Of a stretch of DNA of 64,000 nucleotides, positions 33,483 to 44,586 are shown piece by piece. Within the stretch, counting starts at the first letter, position 1; each line of letters begins with the position of its first letter. Both the position numbers and the translations under genes were made by a program. The stretch comes from Pseudobutyrivibrio ruminis CF1b (GTDB lineage Bacteria > Bacillota > Clostridia > Lachnospirales > Lachnospiraceae): positions 132,794 to 196,793 of the forward strand of contig NZ_KE384121.1 in the NCBI RefSeq assembly GCF_000424005.1, read 5' to 3'. The notes under the pieces were generated by a model, which was not told where the DNA came from, searched no databases, and was given only the letters and a program-made list of their open reading frames with translations.

Positions 33483-33908
33483 TTAAATTTTATAAAGATT
33501 TTTCGCGCCTGCGCCTTTGAGTCGGGCCATGGCACGAGCCATATTATTTGTAGAAATCTGATAGTCGATGCGGCTCTGCTTCTGCTGAAGCTGTTCCTGA
33601 GCACGCTCAAGAGCTTCCTGCGCACGGAATGTATCAATATCCTCTGGGCGCTCGCATGAATATGCAACTACTACAACCGAACCATCAGGCTCAACTGTAA
33701 CTAGTCCATCGGAAATAATAGCATGTCTCAATTCGCCATCACCTGTTGTGAAGCGGATGTTACCAATCTCCACAATGCCGGTAAATACCTCGTGATGATT
33801 GAGAATAGCATACTCACCATCGGCGCCTGGAAATACTAAGATTTCACATGGCCCATCATAGAAGATTCCATCGCAGGCAATTATTTTAAGATTAAATAAA
33901 GATGCCAT
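33483..33908 (-). CDS. atpC: ATP synthase F1 epsilon subunit
   Basis: Central-stalk subunit that couples and inhibits the motor. The beta-sandwich domain (FDGPCEILVFPGADGEYAILNHHE) is followed by the two C-terminal helices (RAQEALERAQEQLQQKQ). 141 residues, last gene of the operon; hairpin element 2 follows 15 bp later. Confidence 0.94.
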   Translation of the reverse strand: MASLFNLKIIACDGIFYDGPCEILVFPGADGEYAILNHHEVFTGIVEIGNIRFTTGDGELRHAIISDGLVTVEPDGSVVVVAYSCERPEDIDTFRAQEALERAQEQLQQKQSRIDYQISTNNMARAMARLKGAGAKNLYKI

Positions 33909-33911
33909 AGG

Positions 33912-35348
<1,437 letters not shown>

Positions 35349-36359
35349 TTACTTTTTTGCTTTTTTCTTTTTGAGTGCCTTGGCACCACTGATTACCTCG
35401 GTAATTTCCTGGGTAATAGCGGCCTGACGCACTCGGTTGTATTCAATAGATAATTCACGAAGAATTGCCTCTGCATTATCTGTAGCTGACTGCATGGCCA
35501 TCATTCTGGCATTTTCCTCACTGGCTGAACATTCTACAAGTGCTCCGTAAATGAAGCCTGTAAAATTATTGTGAACCAGCTGTTCCAAAACTGCCTTAAG
35601 TGATGGGAAGAATGGCATCCATTTGTCGCCACCCTTTGTTACAGCCTCGTACTCATAACTGTTAATTGAGTGAACATGCTTAACTCCGGATTTCATTTCC
35701 TGAGCTGCCTTACCTGTTCCCTCAATATCCTCCTCAATCTCTTTAGCCTTTTCCTTAATGAACTTGTGTGTTCTAAGAGGAAGAAGACGTTCTACACAGG
35801 TTTCCTCTGTTACAGAATTAAGCATCTTAGTGTAGACAACATCAATTCTGTCCAGCTCGCCATTGTTATACTTTTCAATCATGTACTCTGAGATAACTCT
35901 GGCTCTGTGCATGGATGGATTATTTGAAGAAAATCTAAAATTCTCATCCACATTGTATCCGCCATTGATAAAGAAATTTCGTCCAACCTCACCAACTACG
36001 AACAATGTGTACTCATCCTTTTGCAAATCAGAAATTCGATCAAGGGCCATCTTAATGGCGTTATGGTTATAAGCACCAGCCATGCCCTTATCACCAGTGA
36101 AAACAATAAAACCTCTGTGCTTTAAGCACTCCTGCTCATCCTCCACACGATTATCAAAATATATATGTCTGATATCTGGGAAATGAACAAGGTTCTCTGC
36201 AAGCTCTCGCTGAACTGCATCGAAGAAAGGCTCTGTATCGGCAAGCTTCTGCTTTGCCTTTCTAAGTTTCATTGAGGACATCATGTACATGGCATTGGTA
36301 ATCTTCATCGTATCCTGAATACTATTTATTCTATTCTGGATTTCTTTTGTACTTGCCAT
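35349..36359 (-). CDS. atpG: ATP synthase F1 gamma subunit (long form)
   Basis: Rotor shaft. N-terminal IQNRINSIQDTMKITNAMYMMS and C-terminal EYNRVRQAAITQEITEVISGA helices form the coiled coil. At 336 residues it is about 45-50 longer than most bacterial gammas; the extra sequence is an insert around 205-250 (KEKAKEIEEDIEGTGKAAQE onward) plus a Lys-rich tail (KALKKKKAKK). CAGGAG precedes the ATG. Confidence 0.94.
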   Translation of the reverse strand: MASTKEIQNRINSIQDTMKITNAMYMMSSMKLRKAKQKLADTEPFFDAVQRELAENLVHFPDIRHIYFDNRVEDEQECLKHRGFIVFTGDKGMAGAYNHNAIKMALDRISDLQKDEYTLFVVGEVGRNFFINGGYNVDENFRFSSNNPSMHRARVISEYMIEKYNNGELDRIDVVYTKMLNSVTEETCVERLLPLRTHKFIKEKAKEIEEDIEGTGKAAQEMKSGVKHVHSINSYEYEAVTKGGDKWMPFFPSLKAVLEQLVHNNFTGFIYGALVECSASEENARMMAMQSATDNAEAILRELSIEYNRVRQAAITQEITEVISGAKALKKKKAKK

Positions 36360-36362
36360 AGC

Positions 36363-38372
36363 TTACTCCTGATTATTTTTAAACTCAGTAGCTGCCTCGA
36401 TGATACTTTCCTTTAACTCATCTGTCATATTCTTAGTCTGATTAAGCTGATTGATAATATCGCTGTGCTCCTCGTGGAAGAATGCAAGCATATCAAGTCT
36501 GAACTTCTTAATCTTCATAACATCTAAGTCACTAAAAATATGTGCATTTGCGGCCACAAGAATAATAACCTGTTCTGCCATTGAGAAAGGTCTGTTAAGT
36601 GGCTGCTTTAAGAGCTCCATAAGAGCACGTCCGTGAGCAAGCTGTCTCTTTGTTGCATCATCAAGATCTGATGAGAACTGTGTAAAGACTTCCATCTCAC
36701 GATACTGAGCCAAGTCGATACGAATTGAACCAGCAGCCTTCTTCATAGCCTTAGTCTGAGCTGCACCACCTACACGGGATACTGAAAGACCTACGTTAAC
36801 CGCTGGTCTCTGTCCTGCGTTAAACAGCTGTGACTCAAGGAAAATCTGACCATCAGTAATTGAGATTACGTTGGTAGGGATATAAGCTGACAAATCGCCT
36901 GCCTGAGTCTCAATAATAGGAAGGGCTGTGATAGAACCGCCTCCTGCCTCTGGAATGATTCTTGCTGAACGCTCTAATAATCTTGAGTGTAAGTAGAATA
37001 CATCACCTGGGTATGCCTCACGTCCTGGAGAACGCTCGAGCAAAAGTGAAATAGCACGGTATGCAACTGCGTGCTTTGATAAATCATCATATACGATAAG
37101 TACATCCTTGCCTGAGTACATGAAATACTCTGCAAGAGCTGTACCTGCATAAGGTGCAATGTACTGAAGTGGAGCTGGGTCTGCTGCTGTGGCACTAACG
37201 ATGATAGTGTAATCCATAGCACCGTGCTCCTTTAATGTATTAACAAGCTTTGCAATAGTAGATGCCTTCTGTCCGATTGCAACGTAAACGCAGACAACAT
37301 CCTTGCCCTTCTGATTAATAATTGTATCTGTAGCAATTGATGTCTTACCTGTCTGTCTATCGCCGATGATAAGCTCACGCTGACCACGACCGATTGGGAA
37401 CATTGAATCGATTGAAAGAAGACCTGTCTCCATTGGTTGGCTAACTGATTTTCTATCTACGATACTTGGTGCCGGGCACTCTACTGGTCTGAATCCATCA
37501 GCATCAATCTCACCCTTTCCATCAATAGGTGTACCAAGTGCATCTACGATTCTGCCAAGGAAGCCTTCGCCTACAGGGATACCAGCCATCTTGCCAGTAC
37601 GTACTACCTTCGAACCTTCCTTTATATCTACGTCACGGTCGAAAAGGATAATACCGATTTCATCACGGCGGATATCCTGAACCATACCCTTGACGCCACA
37701 ATCAAAGATAACAATCTCACCATAAAATGCGTGGTCGATACCGTTAACGTTAACAATACCATCACCAACCCACTTTACGATTCCGACTTCCTTATCCTTA
37801 ACCTCGAAATCATCAATACTAGATCTTAAGATTGAAAGGATATTTTCATCTACTGTACTCTTCTGAACAGCCTCATTAATTCTCTGAGAAAGCTGCTCGA
37901 TACGGCTCTGCTCGCTCCAGTCGTACTCCCTTGAGCCAACTGTAAGAACGAAACCGCTCTTAAGTGAAGGATCTTCTTCCTTCTTAATAAGGATATCCTC
38001 ACTGCCATATTCCTTTGCAAGGAACTTTCTAATTCCTGCAAGCTGCTCATCTGTAGGTGCTGTAACATATCTAAGTGTTGCATACTCAATGTTCTCTCCC
38101 TGATTCTCAAGGAAAGCCTTGTAGTCAGCAACGATTTCACCAAATGAGTCAAAATCACTATTGTCACAGAGTAGCTTAATAAAATCTCTGATTTCACGTG
38201 GAAAGATTTTATCAACTATCATGTGCTTTTTAGTGTCAGGCACAGTAGGATCTGCGAGCTCCTCACCAATTGCTGGCACCATCTCGATGATAGATGCAGC
38301 ATTCTGCAGGTGAGATCCCGCGTTTTTGATACTATGTAAATCACTAATGTAATTAAAAGACTTATCTGTCAC
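36363..38372 (-). CDS. atpA: ATP synthase delta-alpha fusion protein
   Basis: One uninterrupted 669-residue frame. Residues 1 to ~170 match the delta/OSCP subunit ([11 protein letters not shown]; the C-terminal [16 protein letters not shown] and [10 protein letters not shown]). From ~175 onward is a complete alpha subunit: [20 protein letters not shown]-loop GDRQTGKT (337-344) and [14 protein letters not shown]. No separate atpH exists between atpF and this gene, where it normally sits. Start is a GTG behind GGTGA, at the atpF stop. The fusion would tie the peripheral-stalk cap to one of three alpha copies, a stoichiometry problem since only one delta is usually present. Confidence 0.95.
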   Translation of the reverse strand: MTDKSFNYISDLHSIKNAGSHLQNAASIIEMVPAIGEELADPTVPDTKKHMIVDKIFPREIRDFIKLLCDNSDFDSFGEIVADYKAFLENQGENIEYATLRYVTAPTDEQLAGIRKFLAKEYGSEDILIKKEEDPSLKSGFVLTVGSREYDWSEQSRIEQLSQRINEAVQKSTVDENILSILRSSIDDFEVKDKEVGIVKWVGDGIVNVNGIDHAFYGEIVIFDCGVKGMVQDIRRDEIGIILFDRDVDIKEGSKVVRTGKMAGIPVGEGFLGRIVDALGTPIDGKGEIDADGFRPVECPAPSIVDRKSVSQPMETGLLSIDSMFPIGRGQRELIIGDRQTGKTSIATDTIINQKGKDVVCVYVAIGQKASTIAKLVNTLKEHGAMDYTIIVSATAADPAPLQYIAPYAGTALAEYFMYSGKDVLIVYDDLSKHAVAYRAISLLLERSPGREAYPGDVFYLHSRLLERSARIIPEAGGGSITALPIIETQAGDLSAYIPTNVISITDGQIFLESQLFNAGQRPAVNVGLSVSRVGGAAQTKAMKKAAGSIRIDLAQYREMEVFTQFSSDLDDATKRQLAHGRALMELLKQPLNRPFSMAEQVIILVAANAHIFSDLDVMKIKKFRLDMLAFFHEEHSDIINQLNQTKNMTDELKESIIEAATEFKNNQE

Positions 38373-38374
38373 TG

Positions 38375-38857
38375 TTATTCACCTGCTTTATCAATAAAAT
38401 CATCAAACAACTGGCTGTCAATATCAGCCCCTGTTCTTCCTCCGATAACCTTTGCTGTAGCTTCTACAACCATATCAGCAATTTCCTTCTTTGCACTGGA
38501 AATAATCTTGTTCTTCTCGATTGTAGCCTCAGCAATAGCGTTCTCCTGGATAGTCTTTGCATCTTCCTGAGCCTCTGCAATAATCTTCTGATAGTGATTA
38601 TCTGCATTCTTTCTTGCTTCAAGAATAATCTGCTTCTTCTCAGACTCAGCATTAGCAAGCTTATCCTCATACTGCTTTGCGTACTCCTCAGCCTGTCGGT
38701 TTGTCTCCTCAGCCTTGTCGTAGATTTCTTTAGCTTCTTCCTGACGCTTCTCGATGATATTATCGATTGGCTTGAAGAAGAACTTCTTAAATGCAAGACA
38801 AAGAATCAGAAGATTCACAACAGTCCAGAGTATATTCCAAAATGAAACGTTAATCAT
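38375..38857 (-). CDS. atpF: ATP synthase F0 b subunit
   Basis: Peripheral stalk. N-terminal membrane helix ([22 protein letters not shown]) then a long Ala/Glu/Lys-rich coiled coil. 160 residues; a single b gene, so a homodimer is expected. AAGAGG upstream. Directly followed by the delta-alpha fusion gene. Confidence 0.94.
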   Translation of the reverse strand: MINVSFWNILWTVVNLLILCLAFKKFFFKPIDNIIEKRQEEAKEIYDKAEETNRQAEEYAKQYEDKLANAESEKKQIILEARKNADNHYQKIIAEAQEDAKTIQENAIAEATIEKNKIISSAKKEIADMVVEATAKVIGGRTGADIDSQLFDDFIDKAGE

Positions 38858-38904
38858 TTTTTAATCCTCTTATTTTTATATTTACAATGAAGTACTGGTT
38901 TCGA

Positions 38905-39141
<237 letters not shown>

Positions 39142-39149
39142 CTAGAGTT

Positions 39150-39836
39150 TTATTCTACTGCCTCTTTAATATATAACGATGTTAAAAATACGAAGACGTA
39201 TGCCTGCAGCAATCCATCGAATAGATCGAAGTATACACTGAAGATTGCTGGGATAACTGGTGGGCATACAATCTTAAGTAATTCCATGATTACGAATGCG
39301 CCAAGTACATTTCCGAAAAGTCGCATGCACAAAGACAATGGTCTTGTGAATACATCAAGGATATTGAATGGAGTAACGATGGCCACTGGCTCTGTAAAGT
39401 TGTGTAGCCACTTTCTAACTCCGTGCTGATATATTCCTGCGCCCTCAACAAGAATGATACTCATAAGCGCTAAAGCTAATGTAACATTCAAGTCTTTTGT
39501 TGGTGACTTAAATCCAATTAATCCGATTATATTTGAAAGACCAATATATAATAGGACTGTTGAAAGGTAGACCGTGTACTGCTTAGCTTCCTCGCCTAGC
39601 ATTCCGCCTACGATACTGTGCAGCTTTTCGTAGATAAACTCAGCGAAAGCCTGCTTCTTGCTGATATTTTGTGTCTTTAATCCCGTCGTTAAGAATATAG
39701 CTAACGGAATAAGAATGCCCATTACAATCCAGGTAACTACAACTGACTCCATAACCGGAATTTCATAACTACCTATGTGGAGGGTAAAAACGGCTTCACA
39801 ATTTAGCTCTTCAATAAGCTCTTCTGCTAAATTCAA
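39150..39836 (-). CDS. atpB: ATP synthase F0 a subunit
   Basis: Stator channel. The essential Arg lies in LSLCMRLFGNVLG; five to six membrane helices. 228 residues. Starts with TTG, with AGGAGG seven bases upstream. First gene of the operon; no atpI is visible before it. Confidence 0.93.
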   Translation of the reverse strand: MNLAEELIEELNCEAVFTLHIGSYEIPVMESVVVTWIVMGILIPLAIFLTTGLKTQNISKKQAFAEFIYEKLHSIVGGMLGEEAKQYTVYLSTVLLYIGLSNIIGLIGFKSPTKDLNVTLALALMSIILVEGAGIYQHGVRKWLHNFTEPVAIVTPFNILDVFTRPLSLCMRLFGNVLGAFVIMELLKIVCPPVIPAIFSVYFDLFDGLLQAYVFVFLTSLYIKEAVE

Positions 39837-39951
39837 GAAAACACCTCCTTATCTTATTCATATGTCCTCTATTTTAGACCTTTTAGACAAAAATATAAGA
39901 TACAAATTATGAATATTGTATAATGCACGACATATAGTTCTACATTAATGG

Positions 39952-39957
39952 ATTATA
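39952..39957 (-). promoter_or_regulatory. candidate -10 of the ATP synthase operon
   Basis: Minus-strand TATAAT about 115 bp upstream of atpB. The -35 is weak (CAGTTC at 16 bp). The 196-bp gap 39837-40032 also holds the guaD terminator and is otherwise AT-rich with nothing recognisable. Confidence 0.4.
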
Positions 39958-40013
39958 GTAGAAGTTTTTGTTAGAACTGTGTTTTAAATGTTATTTTTAA
40001 AAATAAACAAATA

Positions 40014-40045
40014 AAGAACAGAGCAGCTTTCGCTACTCTGTTCTT
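40014..40045 (-). terminator. guaD terminator overlapping its stop codon
   Basis: AAGAACAGAG on both strands form a 14-bp stem around a GAAA-type loop, followed on the minus strand by TATTTGTTTATTTTT. The 5' arm encodes the last residues (RTE) and stop of guaD. Confidence 0.88.
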
Positions 40046-41325
40046 GTATATACTTTTCGACCTTTTACAAATTTATCTTTTATAACAGCATCCGCATCGT
40101 TATAACACATTCTCTCTATACGTTCTCGAATCGACATGTCTCTCATAGAGCACATCTTACTGTCGTCAACAACCACTGCGTCAAAATCATATCCTGGCTT
40201 GAATGTTCCAACTTTGCCGAAGTAACTTCCACCGCCTTCTGTAGCAAGATAGAAAACTTCTTCGAAAGTAAGCGGCTTAACATTCTGATCCACCAGACGA
40301 TAATACATCTTTGATGCCTGAAGTGTGATAAGCATTGTCTTAACCATGTTCATTGAAGAACCGGCTGCCACATCAGTAGCAAGGCCAATGTTAATTCCTG
40401 CATCAAGGAACTTTCTGATTGGTGCAATTCCTGATGTAAGATTCATATTTGAATCAGCACAGTGTGCTATGTAAGCTCCATGATTCTTGAGGATCTCCAT
40501 TTCCTTTTCATCTGAGTGAACACAGTGAGCCATAATAGTAGGACACTCTGGTGTACCCATTGTATCGAAAAGTTCATAGGCATTTGCATAGCAGCTTGAA
40601 GCTGGAACAAGCTCCTTAACCCATGCTATCTCTGAAAGATTCTCTGAAAGGTGAGACTGAATTCGAAGTCCCTTTTCTTTTGAAAGCTCTCCAAGACCTT
40701 TCATAAGTTCATCGGAACAAGATGGAATAAATCTTGGTGTGAGGATTGGCTTCGTATTTACGTATCTACCCTCACATCTTTCAAGCCACTCTCTTGTAGC
40801 CTGAAGGGAAGCTGCTGCATCTGCCTCCTCTAAATTCTCTCCACCGTTTCTGTCCATGTTGACCTTACCAACATATGTGATAAGACCTGTCTGGTCCAGC
40901 TGATTCATGAGCTCTAATGTAGCTTCATTATGAAGAGTGCCAAATACAACAGCACGTGTAGAGAAACATCTGCGCAAATCCTCTGTAAAATAATTATATG
41001 CGCGATGAGCATACTCCATATCAGAATACTTTGCTTCCTCTGGGAATGTGTATGTAGAAAGCCACTCTAAAAGCTCTTCATCCATACCTATTCCTCGGAA
41101 GGTATACTGAGGTGCATGAACATGCAAATCTGTCATTCCTGGAATAATAAGTCTCTCGCCATAATCATAAAGCTTGAGCCCTTTATATTCCTCCGGAAGA
41201 GCAGGAAAGGCTCCCTTGCATATTCCATCGACACATACAAGGTAGCCTCTATAATATGTAGTAATATTATTTTTGTTATCGGAGAAGGCAATGCCTCCTC
41301 GCAACACAAATGATTCTTGAATCAT
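40033..41325 (-). CDS. guaD: guanine deaminase
   Basis: Hydrolyses guanine to xanthine and ammonia. Amidohydrolase barrel with HVHAPQ (metal site and family-specific Pro-Gln), the LLEWLSTYTFPEE signature of guanine deaminases, SHLSE, MAHCVHS, and ATDVAAGSS with the catalytic Asp. 430 residues, slightly shorter than mammalian forms. AGGAGG upstream. Confidence 0.9.
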   Translation of the reverse strand: MIQESFVLRGGIAFSDNKNNITTYYRGYLVCVDGICKGAFPALPEEYKGLKLYDYGERLIIPGMTDLHVHAPQYTFRGIGMDEELLEWLSTYTFPEEAKYSDMEYAHRAYNYFTEDLRRCFSTRAVVFGTLHNEATLELMNQLDQTGLITYVGKVNMDRNGGENLEEADAAASLQATREWLERCEGRYVNTKPILTPRFIPSCSDELMKGLGELSKEKGLRIQSHLSENLSEIAWVKELVPASSCYANAYELFDTMGTPECPTIMAHCVHSDEKEMEILKNHGAYIAHCADSNMNLTSGIAPIRKFLDAGINIGLATDVAAGSSMNMVKTMLITLQASKMYYRLVDQNVKPLTFEEVFYLATEGGGSYFGKVGTFKPGYDFDAVVVDDSKMCSMRDMSIRERIERMCYNDADAVIKDKFVKGRKVYTRTE

Positions 41326-41355
41326 GAATTCTTTATCCTCCTAGCGGGAAAGCTA

Positions 41356-41622
41356 TTAGCCCTGAAGACCTCTAGCCTGTCTATCCATATCTTCAACTAC
41401 GATATCGTAGATCTCGCCAAGGGTACGACAATACTCTAATACCTTCCATGGCTCGTTTGTATGATAGTGAATCTTGATGAGCTCCTCATCACCTACAGCA
41501 AGAAGGCTATCGCCTACAAAGTTCTCTGTAATGTAATCGTTGATAGCATCCTCATCAAGGTCCTCTCCTTCGATAAGAAGCTGTGTATCATATCTAAATT
41601 CAATTGACTGCTCTGGTAACAT
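41356..41622 (-). CDS. stand-alone DAK phosphatase-like C-terminal domain
   Basis: Eighty-eight residues matching the last domain of YloV/FakA-type kinases: FRYDTQLLIEG, GDSLLAVGDEELIKIHYHTN and DIVVEDMDRQA. Full-length relatives act with DegV in fatty-acid phosphorylation; here only the C-terminal module is encoded, with no kinase part in the window. Start ATG 41622 is set by GGAGG eight bases upstream; a TTG at 41637 is within the ribosome binding site. Function unknown. Confidence 0.8.
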   Translation of the reverse strand: MLPEQSIEFRYDTQLLIEGEDLDEDAINDYITENFVGDSLLAVGDEELIKIHYHTNEPWKVLEYCRTLGEIYDIVVEDMDRQARGLQG

Positions 41623-41670
41623 ATTTTTGTCCTCCAAAAATTATTTATTAATCGTCTATAATTTAACATT

Positions 41671-43779
41671 TTATTCTGATTTAAGCAACGCATAGGCTCG
41701 TAACACCTCTCCAACAGACCATGCCTGTGCATAACAGCCGCGACCTGGATGTGGTTCGTCGCCATCAAAAATCTCCGAGATAGATCCGATGCAATTCTGC
41801 ACAAGGTGCTTTTCTACAGGCTCAAAGAAGGCCTTTGCTTCCTCGATAGATTGAGGGCTGCCGCCACCAACCTTAAGGTAACTTTCAATAAACGCTCCTA
41901 GTAGAAATCCCCAGGCTGTGCCCTGATGATAAGCGTGGTCACGTTTCTCTAAAGTCCCCTGATATACGCCTACATACTGTGGGTCATCTACATCAAGCGA
42001 ACGAAGTCCCACACCTACATATAATCTATCCTTTACCACCTGTACAACAGATTTCTCCTTTGCAGGATCAAGCATTGTAAATGGAAGGCTTACTGCAAAA
42101 ATCTGATTTGGACGAAGAGATGCATCCTTAAAATCATCACCTACAACATCGTAAAGATATCCACCCTCTTCGTACCAGAATTCCTCGTTGAAAGCTTCCT
42201 TTACCCACATGGCAAGCTGGCTGCAGCCACCTGCATAGGCAAGGTAATTTTCTGGTTTGTTATGGGTACGACGTGCGATTCCTCTGGAAATCTCATCCAT
42301 TGTCATCAGTGCATTGTACCAAAGAGCGTTTATCTCTACTGGCTTACCATGACGAGGTGTGACTACCTCATCATTAATGCGGACATCCATCCATGTAACC
42401 TGATCAAGTCCACTTCCGGCACGCATAAGTGCGTCGTCATCCATACCAATAGAAAATAGTGTGCCCTTTCTGTAAGCACCCATTATTTCCTGAAGACCTG
42501 GATAAATTTCCTCTTCTACAAACTTCCATGCCTCATCCGTATCTACGTATTTCAGATAATTGTATACTGCGTAGAAATACCATAAAGATGCATCTGCTGT
42601 ATTGTAGAGTGGCTCCTTTCCATCATCTGGAAACATGTTTGGAACCAGTCCATTTTTAATATATTTTGAGAACGACAAAAGAATTGATTTGGCATCCTCA
42701 AATCTTCCTGTTTCAAGACAAAGACCTGTGAAGGAAATCATGGTATCTCTTCCCCAGTCAGTGAACCAAGGATAGCCAGCCATGATAGTCTTCTGTCCTG
42801 TAGACCTTCTGTCTACGATAAACTGATCTGCTGCAACAGTAAGCAGCTGAGCCAGCTCATCCTCCTCAGAGAACTCTGCTCTCTCAATCAAATCAGCAAC
42901 ACGCTTCTTTGCTTTTTCTATCTCAATAAATGCTGTGTCCTTTTCAATGGCAGGAAGCTTTTCAAAAGCTCCTCTCTTTTTTCCAACATTTTCACGTACA
43001 TCAACTGTGCAGACAAATGAGCACCTTGCCACTCCACCTGCTTCTACTTCCATTACGAAATCGTATGGCTTAAGGTGGCAATCTAATCCATCTGCCTCGT
43101 TATCAAGCTCAAACTGAAGCTCCATATTCTCGTCGTAAATGTTGTTTCGCTTTACCATCTCGCATCCGGCACTCATTAGAGAAATGCGAACATTAGAATG
43201 GCCAACCGGCTTATAGAAGAAACCAATATTTCCACTGGCCTCATCTCTTACTTCCTGGAACACTTCCTCTGGAAGCTCCCAACGTAAATCATCCACAGTC
43301 ATGTGCTGACCATGCTCTCTGAAGTTCATGAGAGGTGTGATAACAACACCGGCAGCTGGACCATTATTTTCTAACGTATATGCGATAACGCACTGATTCT
43401 TTCCATACACTAAAGATATGGTCTTTGTAAGACGCATTCCGCCTGCCTCATAGATATAAGTGATGGTGCCGTCATATTTAAAAAGCTTCAGGTGCATATT
43501 GCCCTGATTAAACTCACTGGTGTATGGACCTTTGTGCTGGGCAGTGGTCAAATCGTAGATTCTACTGCCGCACACAAGTCTTTCATTAGTCTTGGAAAAT
43601 ACAAGGTATCTGTCCACTGGTGGACGAAGGCTGGCAATCAAATAGCCCTGATGGGTACGCATATGAGCACCGATGACGGTGCTTCCCGCATAGCCACCAA
43701 GGCCATTTGTCAAAAGCCACTCCTTGTATAGATTAGCTTTATAGTTATTTAACTTGTCAAAAACATATTCAAAATTCAT
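41671..43779 (-). CDS. glycogen debranching enzyme / amylo-alpha-1,6-glucosidase
   Basis: Removes alpha-1,6 branches of glycogen. The N-terminal GDE_N domain starts with WLLTNGLGGYAGSTV; the C-terminal six-hairpin domain includes GYPWFTDWGRDTMIS, DASLWYFYAVYNYL, EINALWYNALM and the HQGTAWGFLLG helix, as in archaeal-type debranching enzymes. 702 residues. ATG 43779 is favoured over a GTG three bases upstream because of the GGAG spacing. Confidence 0.92.
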   Translation of the reverse strand: MNFEYVFDKLNNYKANLYKEWLLTNGLGGYAGSTVIGAHMRTHQGYLIASLRPPVDRYLVFSKTNERLVCGSRIYDLTTAQHKGPYTSEFNQGNMHLKLFKYDGTITYIYEAGGMRLTKTISLVYGKNQCVIAYTLENNGPAAGVVITPLMNFREHGQHMTVDDLRWELPEEVFQEVRDEASGNIGFFYKPVGHSNVRISLMSAGCEMVKRNNIYDENMELQFELDNEADGLDCHLKPYDFVMEVEAGGVARCSFVCTVDVRENVGKKRGAFEKLPAIEKDTAFIEIEKAKKRVADLIERAEFSEEDELAQLLTVAADQFIVDRRSTGQKTIMAGYPWFTDWGRDTMISFTGLCLETGRFEDAKSILLSFSKYIKNGLVPNMFPDDGKEPLYNTADASLWYFYAVYNYLKYVDTDEAWKFVEEEIYPGLQEIMGAYRKGTLFSIGMDDDALMRAGSGLDQVTWMDVRINDEVVTPRHGKPVEINALWYNALMTMDEISRGIARRTHNKPENYLAYAGGCSQLAMWVKEAFNEEFWYEEGGYLYDVVGDDFKDASLRPNQIFAVSLPFTMLDPAKEKSVVQVVKDRLYVGVGLRSLDVDDPQYVGVYQGTLEKRDHAYHQGTAWGFLLGAFIESYLKVGGGSPQSIEEAKAFFEPVEKHLVQNCIGSISEIFDGDEPHPGRGCYAQAWSVGEVLRAYALLKSE

Positions 43780-43845
43780 CACAATTCTCCATTCTTACCC
43801 CTCAGATAATTGTAACGATTTTGTCCTCAAATGACTACCCCTATA

Positions 43846-44388
43846 TTAGATAAGAGAAGCTACACATTCCTCCACCTTCTTCATGTCTGCTGTAGGCTCA
43901 AAACGTGCCACAACATTACCCTGACGATCGATGATGAACTTAGTAAAGTTCCACTTGATTTCTGGGTTGTTCTTGTAATCCTTGTCAATCTTCTTAAGCA
44001 TTACGCCCATAGCAAGAGCTGCAGGACCCTTACCGAATCCTTCGAAGCCCTTCTGAGACTTAAGATACTTGAATAACTCTGTAGCGTTCTCGCCATTAAC
44101 ATCTGTCTTCTTCATCTGTGGGAACTGTGTGTTGTAGTTAAGCTGGCAGAACTCATGAATCTCATCATCATTTCCAGGTGTCTGACCTGCGAACTGGTTA
44201 CAAGGAACGTCTACTACCTCGAAACCTTTCTCATGATATGTCTCATAGATACGCTCGATATCCTTGTAGTGTGGTGTAAAACCACAGCCTGTAGCTGTAT
44301 TTACAACCATTACTACCTTGCCTTCAAATTCCTTCATTGAAAGCATCTCGCCATTTGCCTGCTCTACTGATAAATCATAGAATCCCAT
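43846..44388 (-). CDS. glutathione peroxidase-family peroxidase
   Basis: Reduces peroxides, in bacteria usually with thioredoxin. The catalytic tetrad is visible: Cys in NTATGCGFT (not selenocysteine), Gln in CNQFAGQ, and Trp-Asn in KWNFTKF. Start ATG 44388 follows GGAGG; an ATG at 44409 would add seven residues. A near-consensus promoter overlapped by a MarR/OhrR-like box lies upstream, so peroxide-responsive control is likely. Confidence 0.92.
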   Translation of the reverse strand: MGFYDLSVEQANGEMLSMKEFEGKVVMVVNTATGCGFTPHYKDIERIYETYHEKGFEVVDVPCNQFAGQTPGNDDEIHEFCQLNYNTQFPQMKKTDVNGENATELFKYLKSQKGFEGFGKGPAALAMGVMLKKIDKDYKNNPEIKWNFTKFIIDRQGNVVARFEPTADMKKVEECVASLI

Positions 44389-44443
44389 TGTGTAATCCTC
44401 CGTTTTCATTGACTTATATTTTCGTTACTTTTTTTCTCAATAA

Positions 44444-44499
44444 ATTGCGTGCAATCGATTTTATAATTAGATTGTACGCAATTAAATTTTATTTGTCAA
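44444..44499 (-). promoter_or_regulatory. peroxidase promoter with twin ATTG-N4-CAAT boxes
   Basis: Minus-strand TTGACA (44494-44499) and TACAAT (44471-44476), 17 bp apart. ATTGTACGCAAT (44471-44482) covers the -10, and ATTGCGTGCAAT (44444-44455) lies just downstream of +1; centres are 27 bp apart. The boxes resemble MarR/OhrR operators. Confidence 0.72.
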
Positions 44500-44535
44500 C
44501 AATTATTTTGTGAATTTTTATTGATTGAGCATTTA

Positions 44536-44563
44536 TTGCCTTATCTGTTACAATAATTATAGT
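44536..44563 (+). promoter_or_regulatory. promoter of the D,D-carboxypeptidase gene
   Basis: TTGCCT (44536-44541) and TATAGT (44558-44563) are 16 bp apart, about 24 bp before the ATG, leaving a short leader with GGGGAGGG as ribosome binding site. Confidence 0.6.
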
Positions 44564-44586
44564 ATTTTTATTGGGGAGGGTGATTT

